Source: Orobanche coerulescens | Taxonomy: Eukaryota; Streptophyta; Magnoliopsida; Lamiales; Orobanchaceae | Length of the DNA: 64,000 bases | Direction: 5' to 3' | Assembly (NCBI GenBank): GCA_033398695.1 | Contig: CM065801.1 | Span: 1,550,001 to 1,614,000 of the forward strand | Shown here: piece after piece, positions 11,558-21,700 of the stretch | Numbering within the stretch: the first letter of the stretch is position 1 | Layout of the letters: the number at the start of each line of letters is the position of its first letter | Translations under genes and position numbers: made by a program | Notes under the pieces: model-generated | Told to the model about the DNA's origin: nothing | Seen by the model: only the letters and a program-made list of their open reading frames with translations | Database searches by the model: none

Positions 11558-13365
11558 GGGCCAACGGAGTGGGAGCGGGTAAGGGGGGCGGGTTCATGAA
11601 ACCGACCGGCTACACCGTGCCGTGTAGGTCGGGTAAGGGGGGCGGCTTCATTTTGCGAGTTCAGAGCCCGAATGTGGACGTTGGAAAAATGTTAACGTTG
11701 GACTAAAATGAGCCGTTATCCAACGGCTATGACCCAAAAAAAAAAAAAAATCACTCCTATTTAAACTAATCTTTCACCTCAATTTTCAAAATAAAAACAC
11801 ACAACACACAATAAATAATCTCTCCAAAAAAAATGTCTACCGATTCTTCCGATTACGTTGTTCCTTCTTCGTCTGACGAGATATCCACGGGTAGCTCGTT
11901 GCAAAATATGCTTCAACTAGCGGCTCAGTATTATGAAGACACGGCAAGCTCTAGCCGAACTAGCGTAAATCGTCATCGGGATATAGGTCTTGAAACTTTA
12001 GAGAATGATTGGTTCGTTGAAACACCAAAGTACAACGACGATTACTTTAAAAAAAAAATTCGAATGGAGAAAAGCCTGTTTTTGCAAATAGTGGGTGACA
12101 TTGAAGCGAGATACCCATATTTTCCAGAAGGCTATGATGCGCGATTTCAAAAAAGTTTCACGGCGAAACAAAAAATCACATCGGCTGTTAGGCAACTCGC
12201 AACCGGCAATCCGCCCGATTAGTATGACGAATATTTATGCATGTCTCAAAGAACGTCACGTGAAAGTCTTGATCATTTTTGTGAGGCCATCATTGAGTTG
12301 TACGGTCGGGAGTACCTACGTAGGCCGACAGCACACGACCTTGCTCGCATTTTCCAGGCCCATGAAGCGAAGCATCACCTCCCTGGGATGCTTGGTAGCC
12401 TTGACTGTACACACGTCAGATGGAAAAATTGTCCTAGACATTTGAGAGGGCAATATACGAGAGGTGACTATGGTGTTCCCACTATTATGCTTGACGTCAC
12501 GACGTCACAAGATATGTGGATTTGGCATGCTTTTTTTGGTCCACCGGGGTCAAACAACGATATCAACGTATTGCATCAGTCTGACTTGTATCTTACAGCT
12601 CGAAATGGAACGGCGATGAATAGTTCATTCCACGTGAATGGACGCTTTTACAAACGCGGATACTATTTGACAGATGGAATCTATCCTAAGTGGTCCACAC
12701 TTGTTAAAGCATACCCGTATCCAAGCGACCAAAAGGAAAAGAGATTTACGAAGTTACAAGAGGGAGCGAGAAAGGATGTCGAGAGAGCTTTTGGTGCTCT
12801 CAAAGGAAAATGGAAAATTCTTGAACGACCACTCAGAGCTATGACCAAAGCGAAAATTGCCAATCAGGTTCATGCGTGTGTTATTTTGCATAATATGGTT
12901 ATAAAACGCGAGGGGAGGGCAATCTCACCGGTTCATATAATGGATCCGCCGGTCCAGCCAGTGTTCGACGACAGTGTGGTAGCGGAGTTACTAGACGAAT
13001 TCCTCCATGACCGTCTTCGATATGATCTCACGTAGCACGTAGCACGTGAAGACTTGCCGCATCTCGATGATTAATGGCTTTTTTATTTTAATCTAGTTAT
13101 TTTTAAGTATTATGTTATGTTTTTTTTTAAAAGTATTATGTAATGTTTTTTATTTTTAATTAAATGGTATGTTTTTATTATAAATATTGTATGTGATTTT
13201 ATGTATTTAAAAAAAAAAAAAAAAATTCGGGTACTAGGGTACCACTCCCACTAGGGTAGTGTTAGGGTAGTATTGGGGTAGTTTTGAGTTGAAAGGTTTT
13301 TATTGAATAGAGGTGATGTGTCACCCTTAAGTTATTAGGGTAGTAAATTTCCACTCCCTCCACAC
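11558..13365 (+). mobile_element. Harbinger element 2 with near-complete transposase
   Basis: Starts directly after the TTA that closes element 1 and ends directly before the TTA (13366-13368) that opens element 3. The left end GGGCCAACGGAGTGGGAGCG and the right end CCACTCCCTCCACAC are only roughly complementary. The ends therefore rest mainly on the TTA sites. It has a leader, one transposase frame and an AT-rich 3' part with repeated TAGGGTAG. No second ORF (Myb-like partner) is seen, so it would need one supplied in trans. Confidence 0.7.
11833..13035 (+). pseudogene. PIF/Harbinger transposase with one in-frame stop
   Basis: A single reading frame of about 400 codons, starting at ATG 11833 and ending at TAG/TGA-type stop 13035, is interrupted only by TAG at 12220-12222. 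The same frame resumes at once on the other side. Part one holds the N-terminal region (RFQKSFTAKQKI and SAVRQLATGNPPD). Part two holds the DDE core: [15 protein letters not shown] (first D), the conserved [30 protein letters not shown] (second D) and [15 protein letters not shown] (E). All catalytic residues look intact. Length and motif order fit DDE_Tnp_4 transposases, which cut and paste at TTA targets. Restarting at 12241 (ATG) would give 264 residues with the whole core but without the N-terminal domain. Confidence 0.9.
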
Positions 13366-14729
13366 TTAGAGCATCCACAAAGCACTAGTGTGGTGCTCAC
13401 CCATTTTTTGGGATTAAAAATGGGCCCCCATGCTATTTTTTTGTGAGCACTCACATTGGTGAGCATTTATTTTGTATTTTCAATTTATTTTTGTTATTTC
13501 TATTTTGTGTTTTGTATTTCCATTTCCTATTTTATTTTCTATTAAAGCGAAATAAATCCATTTGAAAATTAAAATACAATTTTTAAACATAAATTAAAAA
13601 AAGGAAAAAATAAAATGTACATCAAATCGAAAAAAGATACAACATATCTTGTATTTTCATTTTATTTTTATTTTTTTTAATTTCGAATTTTAATTAAGAA
13701 AAATAATCGGTGGCGAGCCGTTGCCCAAATTCATTTTATTTTTATTTTTTAATTTCGAATTTTAATTAAAAAATATAGGAGGACGAATGGGAGCGCACCA
13801 CGTTGCCCAAAAGAGGAGCGAACAGCTCTCCAGGGCCGGTCCTGTGCTTGACGGTGCCCTAGGCAAAAATTTAAAAATAGGCCCTCAAAATTGAGAAAAC
13901 ATGCAAAAGCAACGCAAAAATGATAGACTATGAAAATTAAAACTAAGTTAACACTTGAAAAAACAATTTCTTCTAGCTCTTTGAGTTTCATTAATTATAA
14001 TTTATATTATTTGCTTTGTAAATATTATTTTTGAGTTTTTTTATTGAAAAGTATCTAATTTAATAACAAATACATTTAACTCATTATAACTAACCCAAAA
14101 ATAAATGATTCATATATTGTTTCTGTATTTAATGTTAAAATAAAAAAATAAAAAATGGTGTGATTTCCCTTACTTGTTCAATAATGTTAAAGTACAACAA
14201 AAATAACATTATTTTATTCTTGAATGAATAACAACTAGAAAAGAATATATATATTTTTGCAAACAATGTATATTACAAAACAAATAAAGCAGATGACAAA
14301 ATAGAAGGAAAATTAAAATAAAAAAGTTGAAGGGCTCATTATAAATAGGGATCTCTCTTTTTTAGTACCAAAACATAAAAGTAACAAGTTATATATCCCC
14401 ATTCATAAAACTATAAGTTTTTGATACCAAAATGTGTTAAAAGACTTTATTACCCTTAAAGTCTACCAATAAGAGAAAAAAAAACTAAAAAAGAAAAAGG
14501 AAGATTATTAAAACGAAACAACAATAAAAAAGCGGTCACAACTCAATATTTTCCTCGAAAAACTCTCCTCCTCTCTCGCAAAAAAAGTCTCCCGTCGTGA
14601 AACCCTTCACGGCCGGAAAATGTCGACCTCCGACTACCACAGAGAATCAAGACGCCGGAAGTTCCGCTAGTGACACTCCATCGAAGAGCAATTAAATCAA
14701 TGAGCCGCGGTTAGTGTATTTTCATTCAC

Positions 14730-14995
14730 ACACGATCGTGCCACGACGGTTGTTCATCTTCCCACGATCGTCTTTGAAGAAGATGAGACCATCGTGTACA
14801 CGATGGTCTTTCGTGGGCACGATGGCTACACACGACGGCCGCCGATCGTGTGTGTGCCGTCGTGTGCTAGAAGTGCAAAAGCTCTGCCTTGCACGATCGC
14901 GAGCACGATCGTTTCCCGTCGTGTGAACCGTCGTGTGGCACGATGGTCTTCACACGACGGCATCGATCGTGTGCATGCGATCGTGTGCAAGGCAG
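14730..14995. repeat. CGATCG-rich block A inside MULE
   Basis: About 265 bp with CGATCG seven times by my count, mostly as CACGATCG or CGATCGTGTG, mixed with CGTCGTGTG variants in both orientations. The final about 110 bp form an imperfect hairpin closed by TCTGCCTTGCAC and GTGCAAGGCAGA. It has no convincing coding frame. Confidence 0.75.
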
Positions 14996-15233
14996 AATTT
15001 TTTTTTTTTCCGTTCTCTTAAGCATTTTATCATATTCTTATGAGTTGTATGTCCATATTGCAGACTGGTTGCGTATGGAAGAGACCTACATTGCGTTTTG
15101 TTACACGTCAAGTAAATCTTTACATACGGGAGGCGGTATTTAAAGAGATCATTGAGACATTAAGGAGTATGGGCCGCAATTCCATTTATTCTTGATCGAG
15201 CTATCGAGAGCTTGACCGAGGGGTCTGGGGCGC

Positions 15234-15482
15234 TTGATTAAAGTTAGGAGGAATGGGAGTTCAAATCGCCTACATCACTTGATTGCTCGTCAATTGGAGG
15301 GTGATCAAATCCCCCCGGATGAGTCGTGGTTCCAGGTTTGCGGGAGGACCATTCGTTTTACGGCCCGTGATTTCGCCTTGATCACGGGACTCCATTTTGG
15401 AAACTCTACCTTCCATCCCCAGGACGACCATCTCCTTCCGTCCGACGGTATTTGGAAATGGAATGATCCAGTTACGCATTGA
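15234..15482 (+). pseudogene. DUF1985-like fragment (Kaonashi-type MULE cargo)
   Basis: Residues ESWFQVCGRTIRFTARDFAL followed by ITGLHFG match the plant DUF1985 signature (W-F-x-V-x-G-x-x-x-R-F-x-x-x-[DE]-F-A-L-I-T-G-L). This domain commonly sits N-terminal to a Ulp1-like cysteine protease in genes carried by MULEs (Kaonashi). Only this segment is present; no Ulp1 catalytic region follows. The first residues may be spurious, as the homologous part seems to begin near LHHLIARQLEGD. It reads antisense to the mudrA-like fragment. Confidence 0.7.
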
Positions 15483-15579
15483 TTGTAGATGCTCATGCTC
15501 GCTCGCAGATTGATGGTCGGATGAGAAGTTCCGACGACTCATAATCCTATCCATTTGGGCCGGTTGGCGAACCCAAGCA

Positions 15580-16073
15580 AGAAATTCCGCAGATAGTGAC
15601 TCAAGCAAGCCTTTACAACAATCTTCATCTTCGGATGTATGCACCCCTTCATCTTCCTCATCTTCCTCGTCTTCCTCATCTTCCTCGTATTGATACTCTT
15701 TGGAAGGCATGTCATAATTTATGTTGCCGGGCTCTACTCTCGAGCTGCTACATCCCATATTAACCTCGGGAGTGGAGGAGCTGCTGTTCTCAATATAGAC
15801 CTCAGGATCCTCCTTGTATTCTACTAGTAATCGAAGTATCTCGGTATCGCCCCTTAATAGGACTTTTACTTTGTTTCCTTTGGCCATGTGTGTCAAGTAC
15901 CATAATTTGTAATCGGAATCATTTGGACCACCCAAACCCTCTCTGATAACCCCCACGAGGTTTGCACGACTAACTTTGCTCGTGTCGATATAGACAAAAA
16001 AGGAGTCCCCGTCTACATATGTCGATCGCTCCCAATGACCACCGTGATGTATCAAAATACGCGCCCACGACAT
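15580..16073 (-). pseudogene. mudrA-like transposase N-terminal fragment
   Basis: On the minus strand from ATG 16073, MSWARILIHHGGHWERSTYV, FFVYIDTSK, LVGVIREGLGG and YKLWYLTHM resemble the N-terminal domain of plant MuDR transposases, which start with a hydrophobic HxGG-W segment. An acidic run (EEDEEDEEDEEDEG) follows. The zinc-ribbon DNA-binding and DDE domains are absent. The open frame continues to 15270, but beyond about 15580 it is antisense to the DUF1985-like fragment. Confidence 0.6.
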
Positions 16074-16134
16074 CGATTACAAAAAGATGAATAACTATTC
16101 GAAAAATGAGCGAACAATATTACTGCGCCTTGGA

Positions 16135-16345
16135 CACGACCGATGCACACGGCCGTATACTACCGTGTGCGGTGATCGTGTGCAAGTTTCGTCCATGAAC
16201 ACGATCGCGCACACGATTTTATACGATCGTGTTAAGCGATCGTGTACGTTAGTGTTGCGCCGCGATGTTAAGGTGCTTGCGCCGCGATCGTTGCACCGCG
16301 ATCGTTGCACCGCGGTGGCTTCCCATCGTGTGCGGCGATCGTCCG
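16135..16345. repeat. CGATCG-rich block B inside MULE
   Basis: About 210 bp with six CGATCG by my count (ACGATCGCG, GCGATCGTT and similar). It lies on the other side of the coding fragments from block A and just inside the right TIR region. The symmetric position suggests a subterminal role, not a gene. Confidence 0.75.
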
Positions 16346-17315
16346 TAAGAACAGATCTGGAATTTTTTTCATCGCTCAAATAATGATACATACCTTCTTT
16401 ATGAACTCAGAAGCACGACAAATGAAGTTCTATTTCAACGTCAACTTTTATTTTCGAACAATCTTGTGATTTCTATAAGATTTTTTGAGAGACCCTTTGT
16501 CAAAAATAAAATGGTTGTGTTGTTTTGATGTATATGTTTGTAGTTAAATTTTGGTTCTTGGACATTAATATCGATCGGAGGAGGAAAGTAAAAAAGAAAA
16601 AGGAGAAGAAAAGTAGTTTAAATTAAATAAAAAAAAAAAAAGAGAAGTCAACAATACAACAAAAAGAGAGGACATTTTAGTCTTTTCAATCAAAATGGTA
16701 CCAAAAACTTATAGTTTTATGAATGAGGATATAGAACTTATCAATTTTATGCTTTGGTATTAAAAAATTGATTCCCACTTATAAATATATACTAGAAAAG
16801 AATATATATTTCTTGTTTGTATATTATAAAATAAATAGAAGTAGATAACAAAGCGTAAGAAAATAAAAAGTAAAAGAGGGCATATTATAAAAATATATAT
16901 CGGAGCCTGGTGTGGGTCGATCTCATGATCAATGACTTTTTAAAAATATAATTTTTGCACTAAAATTAATCTTTTATTTATCTCTACTAATAATTATATA
17001 TTAAAAAATTAAAAAAATGGGCCCTAAAAATTTTGGGCACTGTATAACTCTTGAAACATCTTCAGTCGCCTGCAGCTCTCGCATATGCGATCTCGCTAGC
17101 AAACGCGAGCACTCCACAACAATCTCTCCCAATGACGAGCACGCCAGAGCGAGTACCGTTGTGGATGCTCTTATGAAGCTCCATATCATAGGTGACACAT
17201 TTTAATTTAATATTTAATTTATTTTTCCTGTAGGATCCAAATTCAAAAAGTGGTAAATGGTAGGGTGACACCTAACGCATGGAGCTCTATAAGGAGCTCC
17301 ATGGGAGCTCCATAG

Positions 17316-18496
17316 AAGTACCGATTTTGAAGGTGTTCTTGGACAGGAGAGGAGTGCAAGCTAAAATTTGCAGTGCGACCTTGAGAATGTTTTAGACTTG
17401 GGCGAGCTCTATCTAGGGCTTTCCAACATTTTTAAGCTAAACTGCTGACTAAAAGTAAATCGTTAAAGGCCTGATCAGAAAAAAAAAAAAAAAAAAGGTC
17501 GTTAAAGGCAGAGTCGTCCTCTTCCACTGGCAGCGCGGCATTGAATGAAAATGGTAGTATAAAAACTATGCCAACTACCCTCACAAATCACATTAATGGC
17601 CCACTGTAGTACTGCACCGGTAAGTATCACAGTAATATTTCACCTTTTGCCGTGTCTTGTTGCTAGCTAATTGACTGCGTCTGCGTACATTAAAGGGCAT
17701 CTTCGCCCTGTCCACCACCTTCTTCAACAAAGCAAACCTTAAACGAGCAAGATTGGGTTTTTCTGATTGTTCCAGGTTTTTTTTTTTTTTAACACTTTGT
17801 TCTTCATAATCTAAAGTCTCTTCCTGCGCAAAAGTAACGCCGCTCAGTGTAGAGATGATGGCAATATAATTCTTATTTTTTTTCATTTTCTGGTTGGACA
17901 GAGTGTAAATATTTTGTTTGGTGGAGGCCACCGCCCCACGGCCCCCACCACCCCTTTGTCTCCGCCACTTTGTGTCGTTGAATATGTTTGAAATACTAAT
18001 CTTGTTGGCCCAAAAAAAGATAGAAAAAGTTTTCGCGTTTCTTTTTCTGCAAAAAATATCATATCTACTTTCCTTCCGACTTATTGACTTTGTGATTCTG
18101 CATGTAAGTGAGTTTTGTTCGTGAGAATTGACCATGTTTCCGACTATTTTCTTTAGTATTGCTCTCGTCACAGCGTAAACTCTCACTTTGACATTCAATC
18201 AAACAGTTGACTGGGCAAATGGATGAGTAGGACTTCTCTGGTTGGCCGTTTCGTTTGATTTTCCATTTTCCAACACTGAGAGTATATTTATGAACATTAT
18301 CTAAGCACAGCATAAGGATCTTATTCCTGCCCGCATTTATGGCGGTGGGTGGGTTTGGCCCAGGGTCAGCCTTGACTCTCTGCATTTTGTTTTTTAGCAC
18401 GACGTGTTCTTGAATTTCGTAGATCGTCTGATTGTTGCTTACGTCAAATTTTTACTACTTTTGCCGATGCACTGTTATTTCCAGTTTCTGCAGAAA
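17316..18496 (+). promoter_or_regulatory. Upstream and 5' UTR region of LACS1-like gene
   Basis: A TATAAAA lies near 17558, followed by pyrimidine/CA-rich sequence. A TTTCTGCAG acceptor ends three bases before the start codon at 18497, so the 5' leader is probably interrupted by an intron. No upstream coding frame is supported. The minus-strand frame at 17593-18198 has no recognisable domain. The MITE stack ends at 17315, only about 240 bp before the putative TATA box. Confidence 0.4.
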
Positions 18497-18674
18497 ATGA
18501 AGAAATTTGCGGTGAAGGTTGAAGAAGGGAAGGAAGGTCGAGATGGGCAACCATCTGTCGGTCCCGTTTATCGGAATCTACTGGCGGAACATGCTTATCC
18601 GCCTGTTGATCCTAAGTTAGCCACTGCTTGGGATATTTTCAGGTGATGCTAACGTCTCTCTCTCTCTCTATCTT

Positions 18675-18719
<45 letters not shown>

Positions 18720-21700
18720 TCTTTTTGGCTCCTTAAAGTTCACTGATTGGTTATCATCAATATCGGATGATACGGGGTGGGCTGAAATTTTGATGAAGTT
18801 CCCGGACCGGGCGTGCTAAATTTGAGATTTATAGACCCGGCATCCGGTATACTGCGTGTGCCGTTGGTTATCATGGCTTTTGCATAAGTAAGTACCAGGG
18901 TGTGGAGCTGCTCAAAAGAGTCCAACGGGTTATGCATGGCAATGTTACGACCCCAAGGTCTCTGAATGTAGTTTTTAAAAAACTTAATTTTGCTATTCAA
19001 AAAGGGCTAGCGGCGCAGCTTGTTGCCCGCTTGCCTGTCGTTTCAGTGTAAAATGACGGAATTGGGTATTGGGTGGAATTTTGTATTATTTTATGGAAAA
19101 AAGTGATCAAAGTATGTGTTGAAATCATTGAGTACCAGGTTGTGTGGTTTTGTAGTATTTCAGCTCATAGGAACATGAAAATTTGTTCTGCAGAGGATCA
19201 GTAGAAAAATATTCTGGGAACAGAATGCTGGGATGGCGCGAGTTGGTTAACGGCAAGGTATAAAGTTACATATGTGATCTTGTTTGATTCTACTGTTATT
19301 GTTTTAATTTCTATGTACTAGTTATTTTTGCATGTCAGTGTGGCTAAGGTTTTAATTTTCTGATTGTTGTTACATTCTTACGTGGTCCGTTATCTTCAGT
19401 GGGGACCTTATGTTTGGAAAACTTACAAGGAAGTGTATGAAGAGACTCTACAAGCTGGTTCCGCCTTGCGTAAACATGGTTTTGAACCTGTAAGAAAATG
19501 CATATACAGTATTGCTGGTTGTTTGTTCATAAGCTTCCCAGGACACAAACAGGTCTACAATGACAGTCCGAATAAACCCACGATCGTATCTGATTGAATT
19601 CTTCAACAATCATCTTATAGGGTACGCGAGTTGGAATTTATGGATCAAATTGTCCTCAGTGGATTGTGGCAATGGAGGTCATTTTTTTTTTTAGTTTGTG
19701 TTTGGGGGGGGGGGGGGGGTGGATTTTTAAGATCCATCTTTTTTTTTTCCTGAAAAAAAAATCTTTATCTTCCCCCTTGGTGTAGTTTTTGAAGAATTGA
19801 CATCAATTGTTTTCTTTTTTTTTTCAGGCCTGCAACGCGCACAGCTTAATATGTGTACCTCTATATGATACTCTTGGTAGAAACATGTCTTACGTAGAAT
19901 TAACTTAAGATTTATTGCTTGTATCTTTACATATGATTTTTTGTTTATTTCTTTACATACTTAACCTTGCTCAAGTCAGTGGACTTCGTCCGTCTATCTT
20001 CAATCTCACGTTGGACGGATCTTTCTACATCCTGAATTCTCAAAAGTGCCTTAGATGTGCTATGATGTGTGACTTAAAAGAAAGAATAGTTCAAATAAGA
20101 AGAGTAACATCAGTTAAACCGTTTTCGCTAAAATGATCGTTCATATTGATAAAGTGTGGTATCTATGGAGTTTTGGGGCAATTAATCAAAAAGTTTACCA
20201 TACCATATTTAAAAAGGGTGACATGGTTGGATCGAATGAGTTAACCTGTAAACTTTTTTTAGCTGTAAATTCCTGGAATAAGTTAACCTGAATCGTTTTC
20301 TTTTTCATTACGACAGGCCCGGGAGCTGTTAATTACATATTAGATCATGCTGAGATTGACGTCGTTTTTGTTCAAGATAAGAAAGTGAAAGAAGTGAGCA
20401 TCACAAGCTTATTCTTCACTTCCATCTTGCTTTATCAGCATCAAACCTCTCTTAAGAGTTTTAATGAGTTCCTAATTCTAAAAAAAATAGCAAATCATTG
20501 TTGCAGCTTTTGAATCCCGAATGCGCTCATGCTCAAAGGCTAACATGTGAGTGCGAATCTGAATAAGTTTTATCTGGTTAAAACATCTTTACTGACTTTG
20601 CTTTTGGTTATAGTGATCGTTTGCTTCACTTCACTAACGGAGGAACAGAAGGATAAGGCTGCAGCTGTTGGTATCAAAACGTGTTCTTGGGAAGAGTTTC
20701 TTAATATGGTAAAAATGCTCTCTACTTCTTTGATATCACCTTTTGAAATATTATGTTAGTTCGGAGCATAATTTTTCCGTGACTACCAAATGTGTCAGGG
20801 AAGAGAATATCCATATGAAATCTCACCACCAAAACCATCTAGCATTGGTACAATTATGTATACGAGTGGTACAAGTGGTGATCCTAAAGGTGTCATATTG
20901 ACTCATGAAAACATTTCAACGAACATAAGAGGTGTTGATCTTTTCATGGAGCAATTCGAAGACAAGGTAAGTGCAGTTTTCAGTACGTGATTTTGTTTTG
21001 GTACGTTAATTACAACTGTTTATTGAGACCCTCTTGATTAGATGACGGTGGATGATGTCTACATATCATTCTTGCCCCTCGCTCACATTCTTGATCGTAT
21101 GATTGAAGAATATTTCTTCCACAAAGGTGCTTCTGTTGGCTACTATCATGGAGTAAGTTGCTGGAAATTGTTATTATTTTTTTCTAAAGAACTATATATC
21201 TTGTAAAGTATGGTTAATCTGGTTCGGTGCTAACGAGTACAAAACTGAACACGATCACAATACCAATTATATGCAGGAGAGACATTTACGCCCTATCCTT
21301 ATTTTTTTTTTCATTTTTAATAATTTTTGAAAAAGTTAGTCACGTGAAATTATATTATCGAGTAGGACATTAAGAATTTTCATGCACTGATCTCATTGCC
21401 AATTTTATTGAAGGATATCAATGAAATAAGGGATGATTTGGTGGAGCTAAAGCCAACATTTTTAGCCGGAGTTCCGCGAGTATTTGAACGAATACATGAA
21501 GGCACGACATATATCTGCTTCTAAAGAATGTCTTTCGCCTGCTTTCACGTTCGCACTCATATGGATGGTGATGATTTTTAACTGTTATATTGTATCTGTC
21601 ATCCAGGAGTCCTAAAAGCTGTTGAAGAACTGAATTGGAGGAGGAGAAAAATTTTCAACATGCTTTACAATTAGTAATGAATAATGACTATTAGCCTGAT

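Larger units (their letters stand above)
14348..16778. mobile_element. Mutator-like element with captured fragments
   Basis: Long terminal inverted repeats of about 85-95 bp: 14348-14440, with TAGTACCAAAACATAAAAG and CCATTCATAAAACTATAAG, is mirrored at 16685-16778. The 9-bp duplication TTATAAATA lies at 14339-14347 and 16779-16787. Long TIRs plus a 9-bp duplication identify a MULE. Inside, in order, are a CGATCG-rich block, a DUF1985-like fragment on plus, an N-terminal mudrA-like fragment on minus, and a second CGATCG-rich block. No complete transposase is present. Confidence 0.8.
13831..17072. mobile_element. hAT-type element split by a MULE
   Basis: The left end begins CAGGGCCGGTCCTGTG and the right end closes in CGCCTG. 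Both are flanked by the 8-bp duplication CAGCTCTC (13823-13830 and 17073-17080). The left inside (GTGCCCTAGGCAAAAATTT) and right inside (AAATTTTGGGCACTG) are complementary. Excluding the MULE it is about 800 bp with no transposase. It resembles the element at 60868-61842 in its CAGGGCCGG start and non-coding AT-rich body. Confidence 0.75.
13369..17170. mobile_element. Harbinger-type MITE 3 carrying nested hAT and MULE
   Basis: The inverted ends GAGCATCCACAA (13369) and TTGTGGATGCTC (to 17170) are flanked by TTA at 13366-13368 and 17171-17173. Without the hAT insertion (13831-17072 plus one 8-bp copy) it is about 550 bp of AT-rich non-coding sequence. It contributes no coding capacity of its own. 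Confidence 0.8.
10677..17315. mobile_element. Outer MITE split by nested transposons
   Basis: The left end CTATGGAGCTCATATGGAGC (10677 on) and the right end, ending in GAGCTCCATAG (17315), are inverted repeats. If everything between 10703 and 17173 is removed, the halves join into an element of about 190 bp. Its roughly 51-bp inverted repeats both run inward to GGTGACAC/GTGACACC. The joint lies at a TTA inside the left repeat. I see no clear target duplication outside, so the superfamily is uncertain. Confidence 0.7.

Noticed and set aside
15270..15580. C-terminal third of the 267-codon minus-strand frame in the MULE
   Set aside because: It is the complement of the DUF1985-like segment; only the N-terminal part resembles a transposase.
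17593..18198. 201-codon minus-strand frame upstream of LACS1
   Set aside because: No recognisable domain, lysine/arginine-rich translation of AT-rich leader DNA, and it overlaps the likely LACS1 promoter and 5' leader.
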